A stretch of 5,809 bases of DNA from Myxococcales bacterium (GCA_020430675.1 JAGQJJ010000296.1:1-5809), one strand, 5' to 3'. Numbered from the stretch's first letter, positions 1-5,809 are shown. Made by a program: numbers and translations. Notes: generated by a model from the letters alone, not told the origin.

Positions 1-1
1 C

Positions 2-3000
2 AACTGGTGCCCGGCGCGGGCCCGCTACCTCGACGCGCCCTTCCAGTGGGGCACGCCGGGCGGTCCGAACCCGCCCTGCGACACCACCGTCGACTTCTGC
101 CGCCTGCAGTTCCCCACCGAGGCCGAGGCCGAGTTCAACACCGCGTTGGAGGTCTACGCCCGCGTCTACGAGGCCGGCATCACCGACCTGACCGCGGCCA
201 ACGACGGCACCGGCCTCTTCTTCGCCGACATCGGCTTCGGCCCCGACGGCAGCGACCCGACGGGCAACCTCGACTGGGTCTGGTTCCGCGCCGACCCCAA
301 CGCCGACTACAACGGCGACGGCCCGCTGGGCGAGCGCAACAACGACGAGTACTTCGGCAACCTGATCGTGCCCCGCCCCGGCGCGTGGGACTTCGCCGCC
401 CGCTTCAGCATCGACGGCGGCCGCTCGTGGCAGTACTGCGACGGCGGCGACCCCGGCTCGTCCGACGGCTACCAGCCGGCCAACGCGGGTCAGCTCAACG
501 CGATTCCGCCCGCGGCGCCCTGCGACCCGAACCCCTGCCTCGAAGCGCCCCCGCCCGCCTGCGAGGGCAACACCGCGATCACCTACCAGGCCCCGGGCGA
601 GTGCGGCATCGGCCCCGACGGCCTCGCCGAGTGCAGCTACCCGGGCATCGAGACGCTCTGCGAAGGCGAAGAGGTCTGCCGCAACGGCGCCTGCCAGCCA
701 CCGCAGGTCCGCCCCCCGGTGGTCGGCGAGCTGGTCATCACCGAGATCCTCTACGACCCCAACGGCGTGCTCCTCGAAACCGAGGCCGAGTGGATCGAGT
801 TCACCAACGTCACCGCCGAGGTGCTCAGCCTCGACACCTGCGAGCTGGCCGACCCGGGCGTCAACCCCGGCCAGGGCCTGCCTATGATCGGCCTGCTCAT
901 CGCGCCCGGGGAGCACCTGCTCTTCGCCCGCGTCGCCGACCCGGCCCGCAACGGCGGCCTCGACGTCGACGGCACCTTTGACTTTGCGCTGACCAATACC
1001 GGCGACTCGGTGATCATCCGCTGCGGCGGCGCCGAGATCGACCGCGTCGACTACGATGACGGCCGCACCGCCGCCGGCTTCCCCGACGCGCGCTCCGCCT
1101 CCATGAGCCTGAGCGCCGACCGCACCAGCGCCATCGACAACGACCAGGGCGACGCCTGGTGCCTCGGCGACGCGGTCTACTTCGCCAACCCCGACGAGCA
1201 TCTCGGCACGCCCGGCGCGCCCAACCCGATCTGCCCCGCCGGCCCGGTCGACCCCTGCGCGCCGAACCCCTGCATCGCGCCGCCGGCCGCCATGTGCGAA
1301 GGCAACACCGCCGTCACCTACCCGAACCCTGGCGCCTGCCAGGTCGCCAACGGCGAAGCGGTCTGCGACTACCCGGCCCAGCGCCAGGACTGCGGCGCCG
1401 CCGGCTGCCTCGACGGCGCCTGCCAGATCCAGAACGCGCGCGCGCCCGTCGCCGGCGAGGTTGTGGTCAACGAGATCATGTACAACCCCGAGATCCTCGA
1501 CGAGAGCTTCGCCGAGTGGTTCGAGCTGTACAACACGACCGACGAGGCCCTGGCGCTCAACGGCTGCACCCTGAGCGACCGGGCCAACAACCTGGTCATC
1601 AACACCAACATCGTCATCCTGCCGCATGACTACGCGCTCTTCGTGCGCTCGGCCGACGTCGCGCGCAACGGCGGCCTGGTGCCCGATGGCGCGTTCAACT
1701 TCGGCCTCAACAACGGCGGCGACGCGGTGGGGCTCACCTGCGGCGGCGTGCTGATCGACCGCGTCGACTATGGCGCTGGCGGCTTCCCCGTCGGCGTGGC
1801 CGCCGCTTCGATCGGCCTCGACCCCACGCTGATCGACGCCGACCTCAACGACGATGGCGCCTCATGGTGCGAGGCGCGCTCGGTCTATCTGGCCGACCCG
1901 CAGCACCTCGGCACGCCCGGCGCGCCCAACGACCCCTGCCAGCCCGACGTCTTCGACCCCTGCGACCCGAATCCCTGCCAGAACCCGCCCGTGCCCGACT
2001 GCCTCGACGACACCACCGCGCGCATGTACGCCCCCCAGGGCGCCTGCCGCGACGCCAACGGCGCGCCGGCCTGCGACTACCCGCCCATCGAGGTCGATTG
2101 CGCCGCGCAGGGCCAGATCTGCGCCAACGGCGTCTGCCTCGACCCCGACGCCGTCGTGCGCGAGGGCGATGTGATCATCACCGAGATCATGTACGACCCG
2201 CACTTTGCGCTCGAAGACGCCACCGCCGAGTGGGTCGAGATCTACAACCGCAGCGGCGTCGACCGCGTGCTCGACGGCTGCCAGCTCGACGCTGGGGTCG
2301 GCCCCGCGCTGGTCATCGCCAACCTGGCCCTGCCGGCCGGCGGCTACGCGCTCTTTGCCAGCTCCGACGACCCTGTGCTCAACGGTGGCCTCAATCCGCA
2401 CCAGGCCTTCAACTTCGGCCTCAGCAACCGGGGCACCGAGGTCCGTCTGACGTGCAACAACCAGATCATCGACGCGGTCACCTACGACATCGGCCCGTTT
2501 TTCCCGCCTGCACAGGCCGCATCGCTCAGCCTCGACCCCGACGCGCGCGACCCGGTCGACAACGACCGCGGCATCAACTGGTGCCTGGGCGAAGACGTCT
2601 ACTTCATCGACCCCACCGGCAACGCCGCCCAGAACCACCTCGGCACGCCCGGCGCCGCCAACCCGCAATGCCCCGACATCGACGTGCAGGTCGACTACTG
2701 CCGCCTGGTCGAGCCGCCGGGCAACGTGCAGGCCAATATCGGCGAGTTCACTTCGGTCGCCGCCCTCATCTATGAACAGGGCGTCACCGATCAGACCCCG
2801 CGGACCGACTTCTATCCCCTGCTCGCCGCCGAGGCCGGCTACGGCCCCGTCGGGAGCGACCCGGTCAACAACGCCGATTGGCACTGGATTCAGGGCTTCA
2901 GCGACGACGCCTGGGACGGCTCGCAGTCGCCCGACCCCAACGACCGCAACAACGACCGCTACCTCGCCAACGTCGACTTCCTCGGCGCGCCGCCCGGCCA

Positions 3001-3316
3001 GTACAGCCTGGCGTTCCGGTTCTCGCTCGACCAGGGCCAGACTTGGCAGCTCTGCGACAGCGACGGCTCGCAGAACGGCTTCAGCGTCAACAACACGCCC
3101 GTCGTCGACCTCGCCGGCGACCCGTGCAATGGCATCTTCTGCTTCGAGGTGCCCCCGTCGGAGTGCGACGGCAACTCGGTCGTCTTCTATGGCCAGGGCC
3201 AGTGCGAGGTCATCAACGGCCGCGGCGAATGCGTCTATCTGCCCAACTTCACGCAGGATTGCGGCGCGCAGGGCCAGCAGTGCGTGCCCGGCGAATTCGG
3301 CGCCTTCTGCCAGTGA
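2..3316 (+). CDS. Large modular exported protein with lamin-tail and cysteine-rich modules (5' end missing)
   Basis: The reading frame is open from the left edge, so the true start and any signal peptide lie outside; 1104 residues are visible. An internal TTG at 146 is not the start, because homologous module sequence (NWC..., GTPGGPN, FCRL) continues upstream of it. Modules by window residue: 1-26 end of an LTD; 27-173 CRL module; 174-232 Cys8; 241-411 LTD; 419-475 Cys8; 483-646 LTD; 654-713 Cys8; 720-890 LTD; 892-1041 CRL; 1042-1104 Cys8, then TGA. Each LTD shows a G-E/D-hydrophobic-ITEI-YDP entry, E-W-hydrophobic-E, NGGL, a DRVDY-like strand and an exit W-C then LGTPGAPN. Bacterial LTD proteins are usually exported and bound to the cell surface or matrix; the regular cysteines fit an oxidising compartment. 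No catalytic motif, C-terminal membrane anchor or sorting tail is visible. The exact role is unknown; surface adhesion or scaffolding is inference. Confidence 0.93.
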   Translation, partial: NWCPARARYLDAPFQWGTPGGPNPPCDTTVDFCRLQFPTEAEAEFNTALEVYARVYEAGITDLTAANDGTGLFFADIGFGPDGSDPTGNLDWVWFRADPNADYNGDGPLGERNNDEYFGNLIVPRPGAWDFAARFSIDGGRSWQYCDGGDPGSSDGYQPANAGQLNAIPPAAPCDPNPCLEAPPPACEGNTAITYQAPGECGIGPDGLAECSYPGIETLCEGEEVCRNGACQPPQVRPPVVGELVITEILYDPNGVLLETEAEWIEFTNVTAEVLSLDTCELADPGVNPGQGLPMIGLLIAPGEHLLFARVADPARNGGLDVDGTFDFALTNTGDSVIIRCGGAEIDRVDYDDGRTAAGFPDARSASMSLSADRTSAIDNDQGDAWCLGDAVYFANPDEHLGTPGAPNPICPAGPVDPCAPNPCIAPPAAMCEGNTAVTYPNPGACQVANGEAVCDYPAQRQDCGAAGCLDGACQIQNARAPVAGEVVVNEIMYNPEILDESFAEWFELYNTTDEALALNGCTLSDRANNLVINTNIVILPHDYALFVRSADVARNGGLVPDGAFNFGLNNGGDAVGLTCGGVLIDRVDYGAGGFPVGVAAASIGLDPTLIDADLNDDGASWCEARSVYLADPQHLGTPGAPNDPCQPDVFDPCDPNPCQNPPVPDCLDDTTARMYAPQGACRDANGAPACDYPPIEVDCAAQGQICANGVCLDPDAVVREGDVIITEIMYDPHFALEDATAEWVEIYNRSGVDRVLDGCQLDAGVGPALVIANLALPAGGYALFASSDDPVLNGGLNPHQAFNFGLSNRGTEVRLTCNNQIIDAVTYDIGPFFPPAQAASLSLDPDARDPVDNDRGINWCLGEDVYFIDPTGNAAQNHLGTPGAANPQCPDIDVQVDYCRLVEPPGNVQANIGEFTSVAALIYEQGVTDQTPRTDFYPLLAAEAGYGPVGSDPVNNADWHWIQGFSDDAWDGSQSPDPNDRNNDRYLANVDFLGAPPGQYSLAFRFSLDQGQTWQLCDSDGSQNGFSVNNTPVVDLAGDPCNGIFCFEVPPSECDGNSVVFYGQGQCEVINGRGECVYLPNFTQDCGAQGQQCVPGEFGAFCQ
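80..697 (+). repeat. CRL + Cys8 module pair, copy 1
   Basis: This encodes a module of about 147 residues running from FCRLQFP to SWQYCDGGD, followed by the first Cys8 module (about 521-697). Key features shared with copy 2 are the opening F/Y-C-R-L, YEAGITD, G-F/Y-GP-x-GSDP, a Trp-rich strand, R-N-N-D-E/R-Y, and ARFS-x-DGG-x-S/T-W-Q-x-CD. The two cysteines at the module ends probably pair. The pattern looks like an all-beta carbohydrate-binding or Ig-like fold, but I cannot name the family. The Cys8 part has eight cysteines with spacing x4, x7, x13, x9, x8, x5, x4. Confidence 0.75.
722..1426 (+). repeat. LTD + Cys8 tandem unit 1
   Basis: A lamin tail domain (about 722-1234) is followed by a Cys8 module (about 1247-1426). 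LTD landmarks are ELVITEILYDP, EAEWIEF, ARNGGL, GDSVIIRC, IDRVDYDD, then AWCLG and HLGTPGAPN at the exit. The LTD carries four cysteines (TCEL, IRCGG, AWCLG, PIC) at the same places as units 2 and 3. The Cys8 spacing is x4, x7, x13, x8, x8, x4, x4. The 24 bases at 1202-1225 that encode LGTPGAPN are identical to those at 1907-1930, which points to duplication of the unit. Confidence 0.82.
1448..2140 (+). repeat. LTD + Cys8 tandem unit 2
   Basis: The LTD (about 1448-1939) has GEVVVNEIMYNP, EWFELYNTT, LNGCTLSD, ARNGGL, GDAVGLTC, IDRVDYGAGG, SWCEA and HLGTPGAPN. This is the copy closest to a textbook bacterial lamin tail domain. The Cys8 module (about 1955-2140) has spacing x4, x7, x14, x8, x8, x6, x4. 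One Ser codon at 1862-1864 is TCA, a codon otherwise nearly absent here. Confidence 0.82.
2159..2671 (+). repeat. Lamin tail domain, unit 3 (without its own Cys8)
   Basis: Landmarks are GDVIITEIMYDP, EWVEIYN, LDGCQLD, NGGLNPHQAFNFGLSN, VRLTCNN, IDAVTYD, NWCLG and HLGTPGAAN. Unlike units 1 and 2 it is followed by a CRL module, not a Cys8 module. The order LTD-CRL-Cys8 repeats what is seen at the left edge of the window, where the end of another LTD precedes CRL copy 1. Confidence 0.82.
2675..3313 (+). repeat. CRL + Cys8 module pair, copy 2 (C-terminus of the protein)
   Basis: The CRL module (about 2675-3127) runs from YCRLVEP through YEQGVTDQT, GYGPVGSDP, DWHWIQ, RNNDRYL and FRFSLDQGQTWQLCDSDGS. 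The final Cys8 module follows (about 3116-3313) and the protein ends two codons after the eighth cysteine. Its spacing is x4, x7, x12, x8, x9, x6, x8. The PNP between the first two cysteines, typical of the other three copies, is replaced by NGIF, and the last loop is longer, so this terminal copy has diverged. Confidence 0.75.
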
Positions 3317-3335
3317 GCTGACCCGCCTCTCTGCA

Positions 3336-3359
3336 CCCGGCTGGAACATTCCGGCCGGG
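3336..3359 (+). terminator. GC-rich hairpin after the LTD gene; possible terminator
   Basis: The arms 3336-3344 (CCCGGCTGG) and 3351-3359 (CCGGCCGGG) pair over 9 bases with one G-U wobble around the loop AACATT, and two more A-T pairs could close part of the loop. The hairpin starts 20 bases past the TGA, where a terminator would lie. No T-run follows (GCGCGATTCT), so intrinsic termination would be weak or non-canonical. The core GGAACATTCC is itself an inverted repeat and could instead be an operator. Confidence 0.4.
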
Positions 3360-3390
3360 CGCGCGATTCTCATCGGCGACGCCCAATCAC

Positions 3391-3395
3391 GGAGG
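3391..3395 (+). promoter_or_regulatory. Shine-Dalgarno sequence of the MotA/TolQ/ExbB-like gene
   Basis: GGAGG lies 5 bases before the ATG at 3401. It is the only strong ribosome binding site in the 84-base gap and fixes the start of the channel gene. Confidence 0.85.
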
Positions 3396-3400
3396 CGCCG

Positions 3401-4462
3401 ATGGATCTGGCCACCGGACGACAACTGCCCGCCCTCAGCCTCGCCGCGCCCGGCGGTGCCCTCGCCCGCGCCCTGCCGCTGGCCCTGGCGCTGCTTGGCA
3501 CCACGCTCACCCTGCTCGGCACGCAGCACCTCGCCGCGCCCGACGGCCGCCTCGCCGAGCTGCTGCTGCACCGCGGCTGGACCCAGCCGCTCACCCTGGC
3601 GCTGTTCTTCTGGGGGCTGGGCCACGCCCTGCGCCGCCTGCTCTTGCAGGCCGGCGAGCGTCGCGCCCTCGAAGCCTGCCGCACGCTGCTCTGGGATGAC
3701 GGCGAGCTGCACCGCGACGAGCTGATCGGCCGCCTCGAAGTGCTGCGCCGCCTGCAAGACAGCCTCGCCGGCCAGGTGCTCGCCGCGGTCTTCAGCTACT
3801 TCCGCACCCAGCGCCCCACCCGCGACGAAGTGCTCAAGGTGGCCCACACCGCCGTCGACCGCGCCCACGACCACGTCGAAGACGAGTACAAACCGCTGGG
3901 CGCGGTGATGTGGCTGCTGCCGCTCTCCGGCTTCCTCGGCACCGTCGTCGGCATGGCCGCCGCCATCGCCGCCTTCGATCAGGTCATCGATGGCGTCGGC
4001 GCCGACCTCGGCGCGCTTGGCCCTGCGGTCGCCGGGCTTGCCACCGCGTTCGACACCACCCTGCTGGCGCTGGCGTTGGTCGTGCCGCTCAAGCTGCTCG
4101 AAGTCGGCCTCGAAGGCCGCGACCGGCGCCTGCTGGCCCGTATCGACCAGCACCTGGGCGCCGGCTACGTGCAGGGCCTCGACCTCGCCGGCCTCGCCCA
4201 GCAGACCGCCGAGCAGGTCGCCGCCGAACACGCCGCCGAGACGGTCGAGCGCATCGAGCGCAGCTTGCAGGCCATCGACCGCACCCTGGCCGCGGTCACC
4301 CGCACGATCGCCGAGCTGCCCGCGCCCGGCGAACTGCTCGACGAGCTGGTCGGCGCCGCCCGCGACACCCGCGCCACCCTGCCACGCCTCGAAGCCGAGC
4401 TGGGCGCGCTGCGCGAGCAGGCCGCCGCGCCGATGACCCTGCGCCGCGAGCCGCCGAAGTGA
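3401..4462 (+). CDS. MotA/TolQ/ExbB-family proton channel subunit
   Basis: A 353-residue inner-membrane protein starting at ATG 3401, with GGAGG 5 bases upstream. Predicted helices are at about 22-41, 61-81, 165-191 and 205-232. A cytoplasmic stretch of about 83 residues lies between helices 2 and 3, and a C-terminal tail of about 120 residues (Glu/Ala/Arg-rich, likely helical) follows helix 4. Four helices with this spacing resemble MotA more than three-helix TolQ/ExbB. Family signatures are LPLSGFLGTVVGM in helix 3 (P174, T181), matching the APFVGLFGTVWG-type motif of TolQ/ExbB, and GPAVAGLATAFDTTLLAL in helix 4 (T215, D218, T219). The known role of the family is a pentameric ring that passes protons or ions around a dimer of a single-span partner and drives movement. 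Here the partner is the next gene, whose start overlaps this stop. The substrate and the driven process are unknown. Confidence 0.9.
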   Translation: MDLATGRQLPALSLAAPGGALARALPLALALLGTTLTLLGTQHLAAPDGRLAELLLHRGWTQPLTLALFFWGLGHALRRLLLQAGERRALEACRTLLWDDGELHRDELIGRLEVLRRLQDSLAGQVLAAVFSYFRTQRPTRDEVLKVAHTAVDRAHDHVEDEYKPLGAVMWLLPLSGFLGTVVGMAAAIAAFDQVIDGVGADLGALGPAVAGLATAFDTTLLALALVVPLKLLEVGLEGRDRRLLARIDQHLGAGYVQGLDLAGLAQQTAEQVAAEHAAETVERIERSLQAIDRTLAAVTRTIAELPAPGELLDELVGAARDTRATLPRLEAELGALREQAAAPMTLRREPPK

Positions 4463-5571
4463 GCCGACGCCGCCGCGAGGGCCGCCGCAGCGCCGACGGC
4501 TTCGGCATGTCGCTCGCCGACATCCTCACCACCGCGCTCGGCTGCGTGCTGCTCTTGTTTCTGGTCGCGGTCATGAACATTCGCGGCCGCCTCGACCGCG
4601 AGCGCGCCGAGCACCTGCGCACGCAGGACCAACTCGCCGCCGAGGCCGAAGCCAAGCGCGCCGCCGAGCGCGCCCGGCGCGAAGAAGAACAGCGCCGCGA
4701 CGTGGCCGCCGCCGCCGCCGCCCGCGCCGCCGGCGCCCAGGACGCCGCCGAGATCGCGCTGCGCACCGCCATCGCCGAGCGCGATCGGCTCGTCGTTGCG
4801 CTCGCCGAAGCTCAGAGCAGCGCCGCCAGCGCCGACGCCCGCGCCGCCGCCCTCAGCGACGCCGCCCGCGAGGCCCTCGACCAGCTCGACCCGCGCACCG
4901 CGCGCCCCGTCGACGCGGTGCTGGTCATCGACGCCACGCGCTCGATGAAACCCAGCCTCGACGCCACCCGCCAGAACCTCAAGGCCGCCGTCGACGCCCT
5001 GCGCGTGGTCAGCCCCACCGCGCGCGTCGGCGTGGTCGTCTTCCGCGACCGCCGCGAAGCGCACGACCTGCGCCTGCAGAGCCACCCGTTGACCGACGAT
5101 GAGACCGCGCTTGGCACCTTCCTCGACGGCATCGAAGCCACCAGCACCGGCGTCGACGACGACCGCCCCGAATGGCTCTGCGGCAGCATGGCCGAAGCCG
5201 AACATGCTGCGTGGCGACCCGAGGCCATCCGCTTGATGATCGTCGCCTCCGACGCCGCCAGCGACGACCCGGCCGCCGCCGACTGCCTCAAGGTCGCTCG
5301 GCGCTTCCACGCCGCCGGCGGCCAGGTGCATGTGCTCACCACCCGCCCCCGCGGCTTGGGCCGCAGCGCCGCGGTCACCCGCGACTACCGCCGCGCGGTG
5401 CTGCCGCAGCACGAGGCCATCGCTCAGGCGGGTGGGGGATTGCATATCGAGGGGGCCAGCTCGCACGCGCTGCTCAGCGAGGTGCTGCGCGCGGCGTTCC
5501 GCTCGCGGACGGCGTCGCCGCTGTTGCGGCTGCGCGAAGCGGTGGAGGGGCGAGACGAGGACGCGCCGTAG
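4459..5571 (+). CDS. MotB/ExbD-like single-span protein with coiled coil and VWA domain
   Basis: 370 residues from GTG 4459, which overlaps the preceding TGA (GTGA), so translation is probably coupled; ATG 4507 is an alternative start but would cut away the Arg-rich head. Residues 2-10 are strongly basic, then the helix at about 19-40 begins S-L-A-D-I-L-T-T. This resembles the 'ADFMT' start of the MotB helix, placing D21 where MotB has its proton-binding Asp. Residues about 44-150 are Ala/Glu/Arg-rich and likely coiled coil. A VWA domain fills about 153-345: VLVIDATRSM gives the metal site D158-x-T160-x-S162, with T228 or T230 and D265 (VASDAAS) as the other likely ligands. The basic head predicts N-in, so the VWA domain is probably periplasmic; C241 and C276 could then form a disulfide. 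I infer it to be the axle or effector partner of the upstream channel. No OmpA-type peptidoglycan-binding domain is present. Function is unknown. Confidence 0.87.
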   Translation: MSRRRREGRRSADGFGMSLADILTTALGCVLLLFLVAVMNIRGRLDRERAEHLRTQDQLAAEAEAKRAAERARREEEQRRDVAAAAAARAAGAQDAAEIALRTAIAERDRLVVALAEAQSSAASADARAAALSDAAREALDQLDPRTARPVDAVLVIDATRSMKPSLDATRQNLKAAVDALRVVSPTARVGVVVFRDRREAHDLRLQSHPLTDDETALGTFLDGIEATSTGVDDDRPEWLCGSMAEAEHAAWRPEAIRLMIVASDAASDDPAAADCLKVARRFHAAGGQVHVLTTRPRGLGRSAAVTRDYRRAVLPQHEAIAQAGGGLHIEGASSHALLSEVLRAAFRSRTASPLLRLREAVEGRDEDAP

Positions 5572-5591
5572 AGGCGGATTGACGGCAGGGC

Positions 5592-5809
5592 TCAGCGGCG
5601 GGCCACGGGCGGCGGACCCGCGGGGCGGCCGGTCGGCCGGGCATCCTGCCACGCGACCATCTCCGAGCAATCGCCCGCGTCGACCCGCACCCGGCGGCTC
5701 TCCACGACGTGGCGGCCGTGGCTCAGCGTCACCATGTGCAGGCCGGCGGTCAGGCCGCGCAGCGTCTCGGCCTCACCGGGCCGCAGCCGCCCCATCTCCC
5801 GCCCGTCGA
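5592..5809 (-). CDS. C-terminal end of a PEGA-like domain protein (5' end missing)
   Basis: The minus-strand frame is open to the right edge and ends at TGA 5594-5592, leaving 71 visible residues. An internal ATG at 5795 is not taken as the start because the frame continues upstream with D-G-R-E, which completes the motif. The pattern DGREMGRLRPGE, LRGLTAGLHMVTLSHG, then a V-V-E-S-R-R-V-R-V strand and DAGDC resembles a PEGA-type beta domain (V-D-G-x-x-x-G ... L-x-G-L-x-x-G-x-H-x-V). Such domains commonly occur in surface or membrane-anchored proteins. The last 16 residues are Pro/Arg/Gly-rich and probably disordered. Codons end almost always in G or C, as expected for a real gene here. It converges on the VWA gene with 20 bases between the stops and no clear shared terminator. 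The rest of the protein, and hence its function, is outside the window. Confidence 0.6.
   Translation of the reverse strand, partial: DGREMGRLRPGEAETLRGLTAGLHMVTLSHGRHVVESRRVRVDAGDCSEMVAWQDARPTGRPAGPPPVARR

Noticed and set aside
7..981. + strand frame of 324 codons overlapping the LTD gene
   Set aside because: The translation is Arg/Pro/Gly-rich noise typical of an out-of-frame reading in GC-rich DNA, while the overlapping frame contains clear repeated domains.
1862..4231. Minus-strand open frame of 789 codons spanning parts of two + strand genes
   Set aside because: It lies exactly in codon register with both + strand genes, so its stops would appear as sense TCA, TTA or CTA, codons almost unused here. 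It ends precisely at the rare TCA serine codon at 1862-1864 of the LTD gene. The product is low-complexity Val/Ala/Gly/Glu/Arg with no family features.
3910..4458. Upstream extension of the VWA gene frame to an ATG at 3910
   Set aside because: The extension overlaps the conserved helices of the channel gene and reads as Arg/Ala/Pro-rich noise. The GTG at 4459, overlapping the upstream stop, gives a normal start with a basic head and a membrane helix.
3401..5571. Zorya anti-phage system
   Set aside because: The channel and single-span partner recall ZorA and ZorB, but the partner has a VWA domain in place of an OmpA domain, the channel tail is short, and no ZorC, ZorD or ZorE gene is visible on either side.
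5626..5640. Inverted repeat GGCC-GGTC-GGCC near the end of the minus-strand gene as a bidirectional terminator
   Set aside because: It lies inside the coding frame of the minus-strand gene (Arg/Pro/Gly tail), has only a 4-base stem and no T-run; such repeats are expected by chance in this composition.
4165..5670. Minus-strand open frame of 501 codons opposite the VWA gene
   Set aside because: Same cause: it is in register with the VWA gene and the codons TCA, TTA and CTA are lacking. Gly/Ala/Arg-rich translation without motifs.
1..5809. tRNA, rRNA, CRISPR array or insertion sequence
   Set aside because: I saw no tRNA or rRNA motifs, no short regularly spaced repeats, no transposase frame and no terminal inverted repeats; the repeats present are protein-domain duplications.

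Overview
The window is very GC-rich (around 70% or more by eye) with almost all codons ending in C or G. The first gene is built from lamin-tail modules alternating with eight-cysteine modules that open with a Cys-x-Pro-Asn-Pro-Cys type motif. This architecture is typical of large exported proteins of Myxococcota and Bradymonadales-like (former Deltaproteobacteria) bacteria. That assignment rests on gene style only; no rRNA or other marker is present.

Layout. (1) Positions 2-3316, + strand: the 3' part of a very large modular exported protein, open at the left edge. Its visible module order is end of LTD / CRL module / Cys8 / LTD / Cys8 / LTD / Cys8 / LTD / CRL / Cys8 / stop. LTD means lamin tail domain; 'CRL' and 'Cys8' are working names used here. 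(2) Positions 3317-3400: an 84-base gap with a GC-rich hairpin (3336-3359) and a clear Shine-Dalgarno sequence (3391-3395). (3) Positions 3401-4462, +: a MotA/TolQ/ExbB-family proton channel subunit with four predicted membrane helices. (4) Positions 4459-5571, +: a single-span membrane protein with a MotB-like 'ADILT' helix start, a long Ala/Glu/Arg-rich coiled coil and a C-terminal von Willebrand factor A (VWA) domain; its GTG start overlaps the previous stop by 4 bases. (5) Positions 5592-5809, - strand: the 3' end of a convergent gene whose tail resembles a PEGA-type surface domain.

The two middle genes form a tightly coupled pair that looks like a proton-driven stator or motor complex. 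The channel subunit would be the MotA/ExbB-like ring. The VWA protein would be the MotB/ExbD-like partner, with its Asp-bearing helix in the ring and a metal-binding adhesion-type domain in the periplasm, where MotB or ZorB would carry a peptidoglycan-binding OmpA domain. This pair is the most interesting item in the window. What it drives or senses cannot be read from the sequence. The big modular gene ends before the hairpin and may be a separate transcription unit.
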